From Nitrosomonas ureae (GTDB taxonomy: Bacteria > Pseudomonadota > Gammaproteobacteria > Burkholderiales > Nitrosomonadaceae), in the NCBI RefSeq assembly GCF_900108305.1, contig NZ_FNUX01000004.1, positions 92,868 through 156,867 on the forward strand: a stretch of 64,000 bases of DNA. Reading direction: 5' to 3'. The position numbers and the translations under genes were made by a program. Below, in pieces: positions 8,601 to 18,484 of this stretch (its first letter is position 1; each line of letters begins with the position of its first letter). The notes beneath the pieces are model-generated. The model saw only the letters and a program-made list of their open reading frames with translations, was not told the DNA's origin and did not search any database.

Positions 8601-10568
8601 ATGGTAACCAAAAGTATTAATTTACCCAGTTTGGATGGTAGTAATGGCTTCCGCTTGGATGGGGTGGCTGCGGGGGATATATCCGGCTTTTCCGTCAGCA
8701 GCGCGGGAGATATAAATGGCGACGGTTTTGATGATTTGATTATCGGTGCTCCGGGAGCCGACCCAATTCCAGAATATTCTAGCGGTTCTAGCTATATTGT
8801 ATTTGGTAAAGCGTCAGGTTTTAGTAATCAGATCAATCTTTCCAGTTTGGATGGCAATAACGGCTTCCGGTTGGATGGAATAATAGGTTCTGGTTATGCT
8901 ACTCACTCCGGTTCTTCGGTCAGCAGTGCAGGCGATATTAATGGCGATGGTTTTGATGATTTAATTATCGGTTCTCCTGGCTTTAATAAACATTACAGCG
9001 CTGGCTATGCTTTTATCGTGTTCGGTCAGGAATCAGGCTTTAGTGCCACAATGGCTTTATCTGATCTGAATGGCGAGGATGGTTTTCGCATACAAGGAGC
9101 AGGTTCAATGCGTCTAGGCGCATCGGTGAGTGGAGGCGGAGATATTAATGGGGATGGTATTGATGATGTGTTTGTGGGTGCGCAGGGGGCTATATATCAT
9201 TCGGATGGTGCCGGCTACGTGGTTTATGGCAGCACGGATGGCTTTAGTCCCATATTATCATTTAGTGACATAAGCGGCGATACTGGATTTGACATACAAG
9301 AAGGTGATTTTTCGGTTGTTCGTTATCCAGGTGTTTCAGTCAGCCTGGTCGGCGATATTAATGGCGATGGTTATGATGATGTGGTCATCGGTGCATTGTT
9401 GTCTGGGTTTGAGGATACCGAGCGACAAGGTGACAGCTTTGTCGTGTTTGGCAAGGCTTCTCAGTCGGATACGGTGGAGCTCTCCGGCTTGGATGGTGAT
9501 AACGGCTTCCGCTTGACTGGTGGTGAGGTGAGGATTGTAAATAGTGCAGGAGACGTCAATGGCGATGGCCTTGAGGATTTTACTGCAGGTAGTTACGTGG
9601 TATTTGGCCAGACTGCACCTTTTGATCCTACCCTGGATGTGTCTAAGTTGGATGGCAGTAATGGATTTCATTTGCAAGGAAGTCAAGGTGGGGGTAGGAG
9701 TACACCTCTTCGAAGCATAGATCATAAGGAGATCGGCAAGGCTGGCGATGTCAATGGCGACGGATATGGTGATTTAATAGTGAGAGGGGTGGATACGAGT
9801 GGAAATGGGGCTAGCATCAGCTATGTGGTATTCGGAAAAGCACAATTCGATGCCACGCTGGATTTATCCAATCTGGATACTACAATGGGGTTTCGTCTGG
9901 ATGGCGTGACAGCAGCTGAGGGAGAAATCGGAACGGTCAGTGGCGCGGGGGATATCAATGGGGATGGTTTTGACGATTTGATTGTGGGTGCTGCCGCAGC
10001 TGCTCCCAATGGGGAAGATTCCGGCTCCAGTTATGTTGTATTCGGGGGCGATTTTACTCATTCGGTGACTTTTCATGGCGATTCCGAGGATGATGATTTT
10101 ACCGGCACCAAAGCGGCAGAGAGTTTCGTGGCTGGAGAGGGCAATGATAGGATGATCGGCCGTGGCGGGGCAGATGTGTTTCATGGCGGTCCAGGCAAGG
10201 ATTATATTCGGATAGGGGATCCAAATTTCCGGCTGGTGGATGGTGGAGCGGGAAACGATATCCTGGGATTGGCCGGTAGCGGCTTTAACCTCGATCTGAG
10301 TAGCGTTCGGGGCAAGATTCATGGGATCGAGACCATTGGTTTATACGGTGTCGGGGACAATACGTTGACTTTGACTGCACTGGATGTACTTAATCTGTCG
10401 GATAGCACGAATACCCTGAAAATCAAAGGCAACACCGGGGATAGCGTGGTTGGGCTGAGCAGTGGCTGGACCGATGGCGGCATTCGCGGTAATTTCCATG
10501 AATATACGCAAGGCGAGGCGGTGATACTGGTTGGCGTGAATGTGGCGACGGATTTTCCGGTGATTTGA
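8601..10568 (+). CDS. FG-GAP seven-bladed beta-propeller protein with RTX repeats (paralogue 4)
   Basis: 655 residues, the last member of the array. Seven FG-GAP blades with DINGDG/DVNGDG loops, an RTX patch and the shared C-terminal domain are present. It ends ATDFPVI, like paralogue 1 (FPIT) and unlike the inner copies (ATDFV). Compared with paralogue 3 it has short insertions in blade loops (around residues 95-105 and 365-380). This indicates that variation is concentrated in surface loops, as expected for a propeller whose loops contact a ligand. No transporter for it is encoded in the window. Confidence 0.9.
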   Translation: MVTKSINLPSLDGSNGFRLDGVAAGDISGFSVSSAGDINGDGFDDLIIGAPGADPIPEYSSGSSYIVFGKASGFSNQINLSSLDGNNGFRLDGIIGSGYATHSGSSVSSAGDINGDGFDDLIIGSPGFNKHYSAGYAFIVFGQESGFSATMALSDLNGEDGFRIQGAGSMRLGASVSGGGDINGDGIDDVFVGAQGAIYHSDGAGYVVYGSTDGFSPILSFSDISGDTGFDIQEGDFSVVRYPGVSVSLVGDINGDGYDDVVIGALLSGFEDTERQGDSFVVFGKASQSDTVELSGLDGDNGFRLTGGEVRIVNSAGDVNGDGLEDFTAGSYVVFGQTAPFDPTLDVSKLDGSNGFHLQGSQGGGRSTPLRSIDHKEIGKAGDVNGDGYGDLIVRGVDTSGNGASISYVVFGKAQFDATLDLSNLDTTMGFRLDGVTAAEGEIGTVSGAGDINGDGFDDLIVGAAAAAPNGEDSGSSYVVFGGDFTHSVTFHGDSEDDDFTGTKAAESFVAGEGNDRMIGRGGADVFHGGPGKDYIRIGDPNFRLVDGGAGNDILGLAGSGFNLDLSSVRGKIHGIETIGLYGVGDNTLTLTALDVLNLSDSTNTLKIKGNTGDSVVGLSSGWTDGGIRGNFHEYTQGEAVILVGVNVATDFPVI

Positions 10569-10722
10569 CAGGATATTGGTAACAGACGCAAAATGCTCGT
10601 CCGTTATGCATAAATTGCGCTTGGTCGTCTTGTATGGATTGCTTCAGAAACGTTTTTTGCAATCCATCAACGTCATCAGGATTGATGGTTTGCAAACTAT
10701 GAATTTAAACGTCAGGATATGA

Positions 10723-11781
10723 ATGGATACTAACGAGACTACTCCGGCACCTGCGCCGATGCTGGAAATGAGTGCTTCCCGCCAAATGTTGTCTTGGCTG
10801 GCAGAACAGAAATTATCCATCGCTTTCACTACCTACCAGGTGGGTAAGCTGTATTTTATCGGCCTCAAGCCCGACAACGGGCTTTCGGTGTTTGAGCGCA
10901 GTTTTAACCGCTGCATGGGTTTATGTACGACGCCGAATGGTTTGTACATGAGCAGCCTGTATCAGGTTTGGCGCTTTGAGAATGTATTCGAGGCGGGGCA
11001 GCAGCAGGATGGTTTTGACCGGTTATATGTGCCGCAGATGGGTTACACCACGGGTGACCTGGATATTCACGACATGGCGGTGGATAGCGACGGCCGCCTG
11101 GTGTTTGTTAACACTTTATTCGGTTGCCTGGCCACATTGAGCGAAACGCATAGTTTCAAACCACTTTGGCGGCCTTTCTTCATCAGCAAGTTGGCGGCGG
11201 AAGATCGCTGCCATCTGAACGGTCTGGCGATGAGAGATGAGCAACCGGCGTATGTGACTGCGGTGGGGCAATGCGATGTGGCCGATGGCTGGCGTGAACA
11301 TCGGGCTAAGGGCGGCATTGTCATCGACGTGCAACGCAATGAAGTTGTTTGCGGCGGATTGTCGATGCCGCATTCTCCGCGCTGGCACAATGGCAGATTG
11401 TGGTTGCTCAATTCCGGCACAGGGGATTTCGGATATGTTGATCTCGCATCCGGGCGTTTTGAGCCATTGTGCTTTTGTCCCGGCTATATGCGCGGCTTGA
11501 GTTTTCATGGCGATTTCGCTTTGGTGGGACTATCCAAGCCGCGCGAGAATAAAACATTCAGCGGCTTGGCGTTGGATGATCATCTTAAATCGCGTAATGC
11601 GGAAGCGCGTTGCGGCATTCAGGTGATCGATCTGCGCAGCGGGGATATCGTCCATTGGTTGCGTATCGAGGGCATGGTTGAGGAGTTGTATGATGTGGTT
11701 CCTTTGCCCCGCGTACGCCGGCCCATGGCGCTGGGTTTCAAGACGGATGAGATTCGCCGGGTATTGAGTGTTGAGACCTAG
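10723..11781 (+). CDS. DUF4915 / TIGR03032 family protein
   Basis: 352 residues matching the TIGR03032/DUF4915 family as I remember it: RMLSWLAEQ-like N-terminus, TTPNGLYMSSLYQVWRFEN, DLDIHDMAVDSDGRLVFVNT, the HLNGLAMRD block, GIVIDVQRNEVVCGGLSMPHSPRW and a C-terminal RCGIQVIDLRSGDIVHWLRI. The repeated W/D-containing strands predict a beta-propeller. No signal peptide is seen. The function is not established for the family, which occurs sporadically. It lies 154 bases after the FG-GAP array on the same strand, so a shared function is possible but unproven. Confidence 0.85.
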   Translation: MDTNETTPAPAPMLEMSASRQMLSWLAEQKLSIAFTTYQVGKLYFIGLKPDNGLSVFERSFNRCMGLCTTPNGLYMSSLYQVWRFENVFEAGQQQDGFDRLYVPQMGYTTGDLDIHDMAVDSDGRLVFVNTLFGCLATLSETHSFKPLWRPFFISKLAAEDRCHLNGLAMRDEQPAYVTAVGQCDVADGWREHRAKGGIVIDVQRNEVVCGGLSMPHSPRWHNGRLWLLNSGTGDFGYVDLASGRFEPLCFCPGYMRGLSFHGDFALVGLSKPRENKTFSGLALDDHLKSRNAEARCGIQVIDLRSGDIVHWLRIEGMVEELYDVVPLPRVRRPMALGFKTDEIRRVLSVET

Positions 11782-11865
11782 GATTCCGGCAAGTTCCTGG
11801 ATTGCAGGATATAACGTCAGTTGCCTGCAACATAAGTTATTAAGACCATGAGATGATGTGCTTCA

Positions 11866-11885
11866 CTTCACCGGTTCTGGTGAAG
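11866..11885 (+). other. Hairpin downstream of the DUF4915 gene
   Basis: A 7-bp perfect stem (CTTCACC/GGTGAAG) with a 6-base loop lies 85 bases after the stop. There is no T-run, so it is a weak or processing-type terminator at best. Confidence 0.3.
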
Positions 11886-12014
11886 ATTCAAATTCATAGC
11901 GCCTGATGCCAATGCTTTTTCATGAGCACAAAATACCGGATTCACCTTATTTGTGGATTGTTTGCAGACGGCTTGCCTCGTGCAATGCACGGGTTTTCAG
12001 CTACAATTGCAGGT

Positions 12015-13706
12015 ATGAATTCGAGTAAGACAAAAATGCTGCCACCCATTCAGAAAAAATTGGGAGATACCAATATAATTTTAGTGGGAATGATGGGCGC
12101 CGGGAAAACGACGATCGGTAAAGCATTATCGAATTCTCTATGTAAAGCTTTTGTTGATTCCGACCATGAGATTCAGAGACGGACTGGCGTAAAGATTCCC
12201 GTGATATTTGAAATCGAAGGAGAGACTGGTTTTCGTAAACGCGAGTCCGAGGTATTGGCTGGATTGGTAGAAAAGAAGAATATTATTCTGGCCACCGGCG
12301 GAGGTGCGGTACTGAATGCAGAGAACCGCCAGTTACTGAGACGGGGTGGAATTGTTATCTATCTGCGGGCATCGGTTAATGATTTATATCGACGTACCCG
12401 CCATGACAAAAACAGGCCATTGCTGCAGACGACTGAAAATTTATACGCACGATTGAGTGAACTTTATATACAACGGGATGCGCTTTATCGTGAGACGGCG
12501 CATGTCATCATTGATAGCGGAAAACAAGGGGTGCGTTTCCTGGTGCAAAAACTGATAAACAAATTAATATCCACAGATTTCAATACAATCATGCAGAAAG
12601 ATCCCGGGAGTGCCATGCAGACCGTCGCTGTAGATTTTACCCCTTCATTGGAGAAACGGAGTTATCCGATACATATTGGTTACGGAATTTTGCAGCAGGT
12701 CGACTTGATTGTTTCCTGCTTGCCGCAAAAACGGGTGGCTATCGTAAGTAATGCAACCGTGGCTCCTCTTTACCTGAACAACCTGCGTACCCGATTGAGG
12801 GAGAAAGGCGTGAGTTCCGTTCCGATTATTCTTCCGGATGGCGAGGCTTACAAAAACTGGGAAACTTTAAATTTGATTTTTGATGCGCTGCTGGAAAACC
12901 ACTGCGAGCGCAATACTGCGATACTAGCGCTGGGCGGAGGGGTAGTCGGTGATCTGGCCGGTTTTGCCGCAGCAACTTATCTGCGCGGCGTGCCCTTTAT
13001 TCAGATACCGACAACATTGCTGGCGCAGGTGGATTCCTCGGTGGGCGGAAAAACCGGAATCAATCATCCATTAGGCAAGAATATGATCGGAGCATTTTAT
13101 CAGCCGCGTATGGTATTGACCGATAGTGCAACCTTGAATACCTTGCCGGATAGAGAGTTACGTGCCGGGCTTGCTGAGATCATTAAGTACGGCTTGATCC
13201 GGGATCCCGCTTTTTTTGAATGGCTGGAACAGAATATGCATCGCTTGCTTGCGCGTGACCCGGGGATACTGAATGAAGCCATTCAACGCAGTTGCGAAAA
13301 CAAAGCGGAAATAGTGGCGGCGGATGAGAAGGAAAAAGGGATCAGAGCGTTGCTGAATCTGGGTCATACCTTTGGCCATGCGATTGAAAATGGCATGGGG
13401 TATGGCGTTTGGTTGCATGGAGAAGCCGTGGCGGCAGGAACGGTAATGGCAGCTGAGTTATCGCGCCGCATGAAGCTGATCAGCGAGGCTGATGTGCAGC
13501 GCATTCGCAGAATTCTTTTACAGGCTGAATTGCCGGTTGTCGCGCCTAAAATGCCGGCGGAGAAATATTTGCAACTGATGACTCTGGATAAAAAAGTGGA
13601 AGCTGGCAAATCACGTTTTATTGTTCTTAACCGGATAGGTGAGGCGGTGATGAGGGCCGATATTACGCCTGCCGTCTTAAATGAAACGATTCTGGCATGT
13701 ATGTAA
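12015..13706 (+). CDS. aroKB: Bifunctional shikimate kinase / 3-dehydroquinate synthase (AroK-AroB fusion)
   Basis: One uninterrupted frame encodes two consecutive shikimate-pathway enzymes. Residues ~1-180 are shikimate kinase (P-loop [23 protein letters not shown], substrate motif [14 protein letters not shown], lid RHDKNRPLL). Residues ~200-563 are 3-dehydroquinate synthase (NAD-site [38 protein letters not shown], metal ligands in [12 protein letters not shown]). In most relatives aroK and aroB are adjacent separate genes; here a linker of roughly 25 residues with internal ATGs at 12591 and 12615 replaces the stop codon. The start is uncertain: the frame reaches back to ATG 11922, but the P-loop position favours ATG 12015 (or 12036). 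Internal initiation could still give a separate AroB. Confidence 0.92.
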   Translation: MNSSKTKMLPPIQKKLGDTNIILVGMMGAGKTTIGKALSNSLCKAFVDSDHEIQRRTGVKIPVIFEIEGETGFRKRESEVLAGLVEKKNIILATGGGAVLNAENRQLLRRGGIVIYLRASVNDLYRRTRHDKNRPLLQTTENLYARLSELYIQRDALYRETAHVIIDSGKQGVRFLVQKLINKLISTDFNTIMQKDPGSAMQTVAVDFTPSLEKRSYPIHIGYGILQQVDLIVSCLPQKRVAIVSNATVAPLYLNNLRTRLREKGVSSVPIILPDGEAYKNWETLNLIFDALLENHCERNTAILALGGGVVGDLAGFAAATYLRGVPFIQIPTTLLAQVDSSVGGKTGINHPLGKNMIGAFYQPRMVLTDSATLNTLPDRELRAGLAEIIKYGLIRDPAFFEWLEQNMHRLLARDPGILNEAIQRSCENKAEIVAADEKEKGIRALLNLGHTFGHAIENGMGYGVWLHGEAVAAGTVMAAELSRRMKLISEADVQRIRRILLQAELPVVAPKMPAEKYLQLMTLDKKVEAGKSRFIVLNRIGEAVMRADITPAVLNETILACM

Positions 13707-13707
13707 A

Positions 13708-14829
13708 ATGAATGAACTGGCTGTTTATGCCGTGTCTTCCGAAAATTCCCGAGGGCGTGAGGTACCTGAGGAATCGCCTGCCGGGCGCAGCGAATTTCAG
13801 CGCGATCGGGATCGCATCATCCATTCCGCCGCTTTCCGCCGGCTGGAATACAAAACCCAGGTATTTGTTAATCACGAAGGGGATTTGTTTCGCACGCGCC
13901 TGACGCATAGCCTGGAAGTTGCGCAGATAGGGCGTTCCATAGCTAGAAATCTGGGGCTGAACGAAGACCTGGTGGAAGCGATTACACTGGCGCACGATCT
14001 TGGACACACGCCTTTTGGTCATGCGGGCCAGGATGCGTTGAATGATTGCATGCGCGATTATGGTGGCTTTGAACATAATCTGCAATCCTTGCGGGTTGTT
14101 GATGTGCTTGAGGAACGGTATGCAGCTTTTGACGGGCTGAATCTTTGTTATGAAACCCGTGAAGGTATACTCAAACATGTTTCCAGGAAAAATGCACAGA
14201 AACTGGGCGCCGTTGGCGAGCGTTTTTTGCAGCGGAAAAGACCTTCATTGGAAGCGCAGCTGGCTAATTTTGCCGATGAAATTGCGTACAATAATCATGA
14301 TGTGGATGATGGGCTACGTTCGGGGTTAATCACATTGGATCAATTGGAAGGGGTGGCAATTTTTTCGCATCATTTGAAGCAGGTTAAAGAGAAATATCCG
14401 ATACTATCCGAGCGTCGCATGGTTTATGAGACTGTGCGCGGTATGATCAATACCCTGGTGACTGATCTCATCCGGCAAAGCACGCGTAATATTAAAGAAG
14501 CGAAAGTTGATAGCTTGGTTGCGGTGCATGTAGCGCCGCCACTCATTGACTTTAGTCAGCAAATAAAAAAACAGCAGCAAGAATTGAAGAAATTTTTACT
14601 CGATAATCTTTATCGGCATTTTCGCGTGGTACGCATGAGTGCCAAGGCTCACCATACAATCGAAAGGCTATTTGCAGTTTTTAGCTCGGAAATAAAATTA
14701 CTGCCCACGCAATATCAGAAAAAATTTGATCGGGAGGGTCATCAGGCAATTGCTGATTATATTGCTGGTATGACTGATCGGTACGCAATCAAAGAGTATC
14801 AGCGTTTATTCGCGATTGTCGAAAATTAG
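13708..14829 (+). CDS. dgt: Deoxyguanosinetriphosphate triphosphohydrolase-like protein (HD superfamily)
   Basis: About 373 residues. It hydrolyses dNTPs to deoxynucleosides plus triphosphate. The N-terminal [20 protein letters not shown] motif, [15 protein letters not shown] (first metal histidine) and [13 protein letters not shown] (HD pair) are diagnostic, and [15 protein letters not shown] residues ([19 protein letters not shown]) supply the distal aspartate. ATG 13708 is preferred over 13681 because 13681 lies inside aroB; the gene then starts one base after the aroB stop, indicating co-transcription. This short form belongs to the type-2 dGTPase-like group common in proteobacteria. Confidence 0.93.
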   Translation: MNELAVYAVSSENSRGREVPEESPAGRSEFQRDRDRIIHSAAFRRLEYKTQVFVNHEGDLFRTRLTHSLEVAQIGRSIARNLGLNEDLVEAITLAHDLGHTPFGHAGQDALNDCMRDYGGFEHNLQSLRVVDVLEERYAAFDGLNLCYETREGILKHVSRKNAQKLGAVGERFLQRKRPSLEAQLANFADEIAYNNHDVDDGLRSGLITLDQLEGVAIFSHHLKQVKEKYPILSERRMVYETVRGMINTLVTDLIRQSTRNIKEAKVDSLVAVHVAPPLIDFSQQIKKQQQELKKFLLDNLYRHFRVVRMSAKAHHTIERLFAVFSSEIKLLPTQYQKKFDREGHQAIADYIAGMTDRYAIKEYQRLFAIVEN

Positions 14830-14957
14830 GTTTGCATCGATTGATTAACACGAAAGTCAATTTCTACGCAAATTTCCGGATTGAATAATGCCGGTTTGGC
14901 GATATATGTAAAGGCCGTTCATGGTAATATTATTAATTGGTAAAGGTGAGTCTTTAT

Positions 14958-15089
14958 CAGGCTGTTGAAAAACTATCTGCAAGGCTGTTACTGCCTTAAT
15001 GACAGACTCGAATTGCTCATTTGTTAGGCGTTTTTTTTTGTACCCGCTGCGCTTCTTTCGACTTTCTTGGGAGCATTTTCAACAATCTG
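14958..15089. mobile_element. Miniature inverted-repeat element (MITE-like), about 132 bp
   Basis: The ends CAGGCTGTTGAAAAAC (14958-14973) and the inverted GCATTTTCAACAATCTG (15073-15089) form 16-17 bp imperfect terminal inverted repeats. They resemble the CTGTTGAAAAA ends of many insertion sequences. The inside has no coding capacity but contains a run of nine T (near 15032). It fills most of the 309-bp gap between dgt and hemE. I could not define a clear target duplication. Confidence 0.5.
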
Positions 15090-15138
15090 TTAATGGAAAT
15101 TGCCCGTTTAGAATAACAATAAGAGTTAGGTTTATTGA

Positions 15139-16212
15139 ATGACAACGCTGAAAAATGATACGTTATTACGCGCATTGCTGAAACAACCTGTCGAGTACAC
15201 TCCTGTCTGGTTAATGCGTCAGGCAGGCCGGTATCTTGCGGAATATAATGCGACGCGCGCGCGCGCGGGGGATTTTCTCGCTTTATGTAAGAATCCTGGA
15301 TTCGCTACTGAAGTGACCATGCAGCCGCTTGCGCGTTTTCCGTTGGATGCGGCCATATTATTTTCAGATATTCTGACCATACCTGATGCCATGGGGCTAG
15401 GATTGTATTTTTCCCATGGTGAAGGGCCGATGTTTGAGCGTCCGCTACGAGAGGAAAAAGAGATCCGTGCGTTAAAGATTCCCGATCCCGGCAAGGAATT
15501 GCGTTATGTGATGGATGCGGTGTCGGAAATCCGCAAGGCATTGGATAATCGAATTCCCTTGATCGGTTTTTCCGGCAGTCCGTTTACGCTGGCTTGCTAC
15601 ATGGTGGAGGGACGTGGCGGAACCGAGTTTCGTGAAATCAAAACGATGTTGTATCAGCGTCCGGAATTATTGCATCATATTCTGGATGTGAATGCAAAGG
15701 CCGTGACAGCTTATCTGAATGCGCAGATTGAGTCGGGTGCGCAGATAGTCATGATTTTTGATACCTGGGGTGGAGCGCTTTCGCATGGGGCCTATCAGGA
15801 ATTCTCCTTGCGCTATATGCAGCAGATTATTGCCGGATTAAAACGGGATCATGAAGGCATGCGCATTCCAAAGATTGTTTTTACCAAGGGTGGCGGTTTG
15901 TGGTTGGAATTAATCGCTGATATTGGTTGTGATGCCGTCGGTTTGGACTGGACTATCGATATCGGGGAAGCGCGCCGGCGGGTTGGGGATAAAGTTGCTT
16001 TGCAGGGAAATCTCGATCCTTCGGTGCTGTTTGCGTCACCAGAGGTGATTGCTGCGGAAGTTGAGAAGATACTGTTGAGCTATGGTGCTGGAAGTGGTCA
16101 TGTCTTTAACCTGGGGCATGGAATTTCTCAGTTTACGCCACCCGAGAATGCAGCCGCTTTGGTAGAAGCGGTACATACGCTGAGTCGTAAATTTCACTTG
16201 GAGAGTGCTTAA
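15139..16212 (+). CDS. hemE: Uroporphyrinogen decarboxylase
   Basis: 357 residues, full length. Converts uroporphyrinogen III to coproporphyrinogen III in haem synthesis, which is in heavy demand in a cytochrome-rich nitrifier. Signatures: [15 protein letters not shown] near the N-terminus (active-site Arg pair), [17 protein letters not shown] (catalytic Asp), [26 protein letters not shown], and [18 protein letters not shown] at the end. ATG 15139 follows AAGAGTTAGG. It is followed at 29 bases by a response regulator gene on the same strand. Confidence 0.97.
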   Translation: MTTLKNDTLLRALLKQPVEYTPVWLMRQAGRYLAEYNATRARAGDFLALCKNPGFATEVTMQPLARFPLDAAILFSDILTIPDAMGLGLYFSHGEGPMFERPLREEKEIRALKIPDPGKELRYVMDAVSEIRKALDNRIPLIGFSGSPFTLACYMVEGRGGTEFREIKTMLYQRPELLHHILDVNAKAVTAYLNAQIESGAQIVMIFDTWGGALSHGAYQEFSLRYMQQIIAGLKRDHEGMRIPKIVFTKGGGLWLELIADIGCDAVGLDWTIDIGEARRRVGDKVALQGNLDPSVLFASPEVIAAEVEKILLSYGAGSGHVFNLGHGISQFTPPENAAALVEAVHTLSRKFHLESA

Positions 16213-16241
16213 GTTGATCTGAGCCGTTGCAGGAAGAAATT

Positions 16242-16931
16242 ATGCATATATTGATTATTGAGGATGATTTGGCGATCGCAGCCAATCTTTATGATTTTCT
16301 GGAATCCAGAGGGCATACTGCGGATGCTGCTGCAAATGGCGTCGCGGGATTGCATCTGGCGGTGACGCAGCGATTTGATGCGATTTTGCTTGATTTGGGT
16401 TTGCCGAGCATGAATGGCATGACGCTGTGCCGGAAATTGCGCCAGGAATCGCAGATTGATACACCTATTTTGATGCTGACCGCACGCGATACGCTGGAAG
16501 ATAAGCTGGCAGGTTTTGAGCAGGGAGCGGATGATTATTTGATTAAACCTTTTGCGTTAAAAGAGGTGGAAGCCCGCTTATTGGCGCTACATAAAAGGCA
16601 TCTCGGCAAGGTTGCGAATCGTACACTGGAATTCGACAAGCTTACTTTTGATCCTAAGACATTGTCGATTCGCTTTGAAAACAAGAACGTGAAGCTTCCG
16701 CCCAAGTGTATACGCTTACTGGCGTTGATGATGAGTGAGCCAGGCAAGGTGTTCAGCCGCGAGGAGCTTGAATTGGAGGCTTGGGAGGATGTTCAGGAAA
16801 CCAGCGATACATTGCGCAGTCACATGCATATTTTACGGCGTGCTTTAACCAAGGCGGGCGGTTACGATCCAATCGAAACGGTCCATGGTCTTGGTTATTG
16901 CTTGACATCTCGTGCTCAGATTTCCAAATGA
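16242..16931 (+). CDS. OmpR-family DNA-binding response regulator
   Basis: 229 residues. The receiver domain has the acidic pair ED/D at 7-9, phospho-acceptor D51 (LLDLGLPSMNG), Thr in LMLTARD and Lys in DDYLIKPF. The C-terminal winged helix has GKVFSREELELEAW and DTLRSHMHILRRAL. ATG 16242 is chosen because AGGAAG lies five bases upstream; an upstream TTG (16227) lacks such a site. The 3' end overlaps the histidine kinase gene by 20 bases, so the two are translated together. Its targets are unknown; the bicarbonate transporter genes downstream are candidates by position only. Confidence 0.93.
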   Translation: MHILIIEDDLAIAANLYDFLESRGHTADAAANGVAGLHLAVTQRFDAILLDLGLPSMNGMTLCRKLRQESQIDTPILMLTARDTLEDKLAGFEQGADDYLIKPFALKEVEARLLALHKRHLGKVANRTLEFDKLTFDPKTLSIRFENKNVKLPPKCIRLLALMMSEPGKVFSREELELEAWEDVQETSDTLRSHMHILRRALTKAGGYDPIETVHGLGYCLTSRAQISK

Positions 16932-18186
16932 ACATAGCCTGCGCTATCGCGTTGCAGTAGCGCTGTCAACATTTAGTATCTTTATTGTTGGAACGCTGTG
17001 CATTATTCTCTATTTTGTTTCTGATGATATTGAGGAAGCGCATATTGAGCAAGTCGTTGAGATGGAAATGGATCATCTCGTTCAGCGCTACCAGATACAC
17101 TCGGATTTTATTTCCCAGGTCGGTTCAAATCTTAAAAGCTATGTGATCCACGGTATGGATGACGAATTGCAGATTCCTGCCTATTTGCGGGGGTTTAGTT
17201 CGGGCTATCATCGTGTTTATTATGGTCTTGAAAATTACCATATTCGTGTGCGCGTGATCGATGGAGTAAAGTTTCTTGTAGCTTATCGAATTGCGTTGCA
17301 TCAGCAGCGATTAAGCAAGCTTAGATTAATCATCCTGATTTCATGGTTTATTGTTGTGGCCATTGCGTTTGTAGTGGGTTATCTGTTGGCCGGAGTGCTG
17401 GTTAAGCAGGTTACGGATTTGGCCGAGCGGGTCAGTCAGCTTGCGACAGATAATGCCCAAGCCGGGTTGCTGGCGCAACCTGATATGGATGAAGAAGTCG
17501 CTCAGCTTGCTCATGCATTGGATGATTATCAGAGCCGTATTAAACGCATGCTGCAACGTGAGCAGGAATTCACCGCTAATGTCAGTCATGAATTAAGAAC
17601 GCCAATTACAACCATTCTAACCAGTTGTGAATTGTTGGTCGCAACGCCTGATTTGCCGACCAGATCGCATTATCGAATAAGAATGATCGAAGCGGCTGCC
17701 ACGCGCATGGGCGAGCAATTGCAAGCTTTATTGTTTCTAGCGCGAGAGCAGGGGTCGGGGGTTACAGAGCCTGTAGCCGTGGCCGAGTGTGTTTTTGATG
17801 CAGTTGAGCCGATATGTTCCGAAATTTATCGGAAAAAACTGAAATTTGAAGTGAATATTGCACCATCGATTACAATTATAGTCAATCGTCAGGCATTGCA
17901 TACTGCACTAATGAATCTGCTGCGGAATGCCGTGCAATACACTGAAAGCGGTTTTATCCGTGTTGAGTTTAATAATCGCCGCTTATCAGTTTCAGATTCC
18001 GGTATTGGAATAGAACCTGCGTATTTACCCTTACTATATGAGCGTTTTTTTCGCGGCTCCGAGCAGGGGGAAGGACTGGGCATTGGGCTTGCGATTGTCA
18101 AACGAATCTGCAATTACTATAACTGGAGTATTGAGGTGGATAGTACGCCCGGAAAAGGTACCACGTTTCATATTATTTTTCCTTAA
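16912..18186 (+). CDS. Membrane sensor histidine kinase
   Basis: 424 residues. Two membrane segments (about 14-36 and 138-160) flank a ~100-residue periplasmic sensor domain. Then come a HAMP-like linker, a HisKA domain with phospho-accepting H226 (ANVSHELRTPITTIL) and an ATPase domain with N-box MNLLRNAVQY, G1 SDSGIGIEP and G2 GEGLGIGLAIVKRIC. The GTG at 16912 overlaps the response regulator and is the best start because the membrane helix follows directly. The periplasmic domain has no signature I recognise, so the signal is unknown. Confidence 0.92.
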   Translation: MLRFPNEHSLRYRVAVALSTFSIFIVGTLCIILYFVSDDIEEAHIEQVVEMEMDHLVQRYQIHSDFISQVGSNLKSYVIHGMDDELQIPAYLRGFSSGYHRVYYGLENYHIRVRVIDGVKFLVAYRIALHQQRLSKLRLIILISWFIVVAIAFVVGYLLAGVLVKQVTDLAERVSQLATDNAQAGLLAQPDMDEEVAQLAHALDDYQSRIKRMLQREQEFTANVSHELRTPITTILTSCELLVATPDLPTRSHYRIRMIEAAATRMGEQLQALLFLAREQGSGVTEPVAVAECVFDAVEPICSEIYRKKLKFEVNIAPSITIIVNRQALHTALMNLLRNAVQYTESGFIRVEFNNRRLSVSDSGIGIEPAYLPLLYERFFRGSEQGEGLGIGLAIVKRICNYYNWSIEVDSTPGKGTTFHIIFP

Positions 18187-18362
18187 TAATTGAATAGATA
18201 GTCGTCTGTTGCCTTCACGAATTCTTCACATTTCTTATGTTAACGTTTCGTGTGAAGAGCAATTCAGTCACGGGTTTCAAGAATCAAGAAGAGTGTTCCT
18301 TATCGTCGCCTACACCAACTAGGTGGTTACGTTTCGTAGAATCTCGGTTAAAAATTGAATTT

Positions 18363-18392
18363 CCCAAAACCTTATGGCTTGTGGGTTTTTTT
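18363..18392 (+). terminator. Possible terminator/attenuator upstream of sbtA
   Basis: An imperfect hairpin beginning CCCA and closing with TGGG is followed by seven T. It lies ~90 bases before the sbtA start and ~180 after the kinase stop. It may end kinase transcription or attenuate sbtA. The stem has internal mismatches, so confidence is limited. Confidence 0.4.
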
Positions 18393-18484
18393 ATGCCGAA
18401 TTTACGTTACTTTAAAGAATGTGGTAGTAAAAAGAATTTTTATAAACAAGAATTATATCTAATCAATAAATTAGGGAGTATTGC

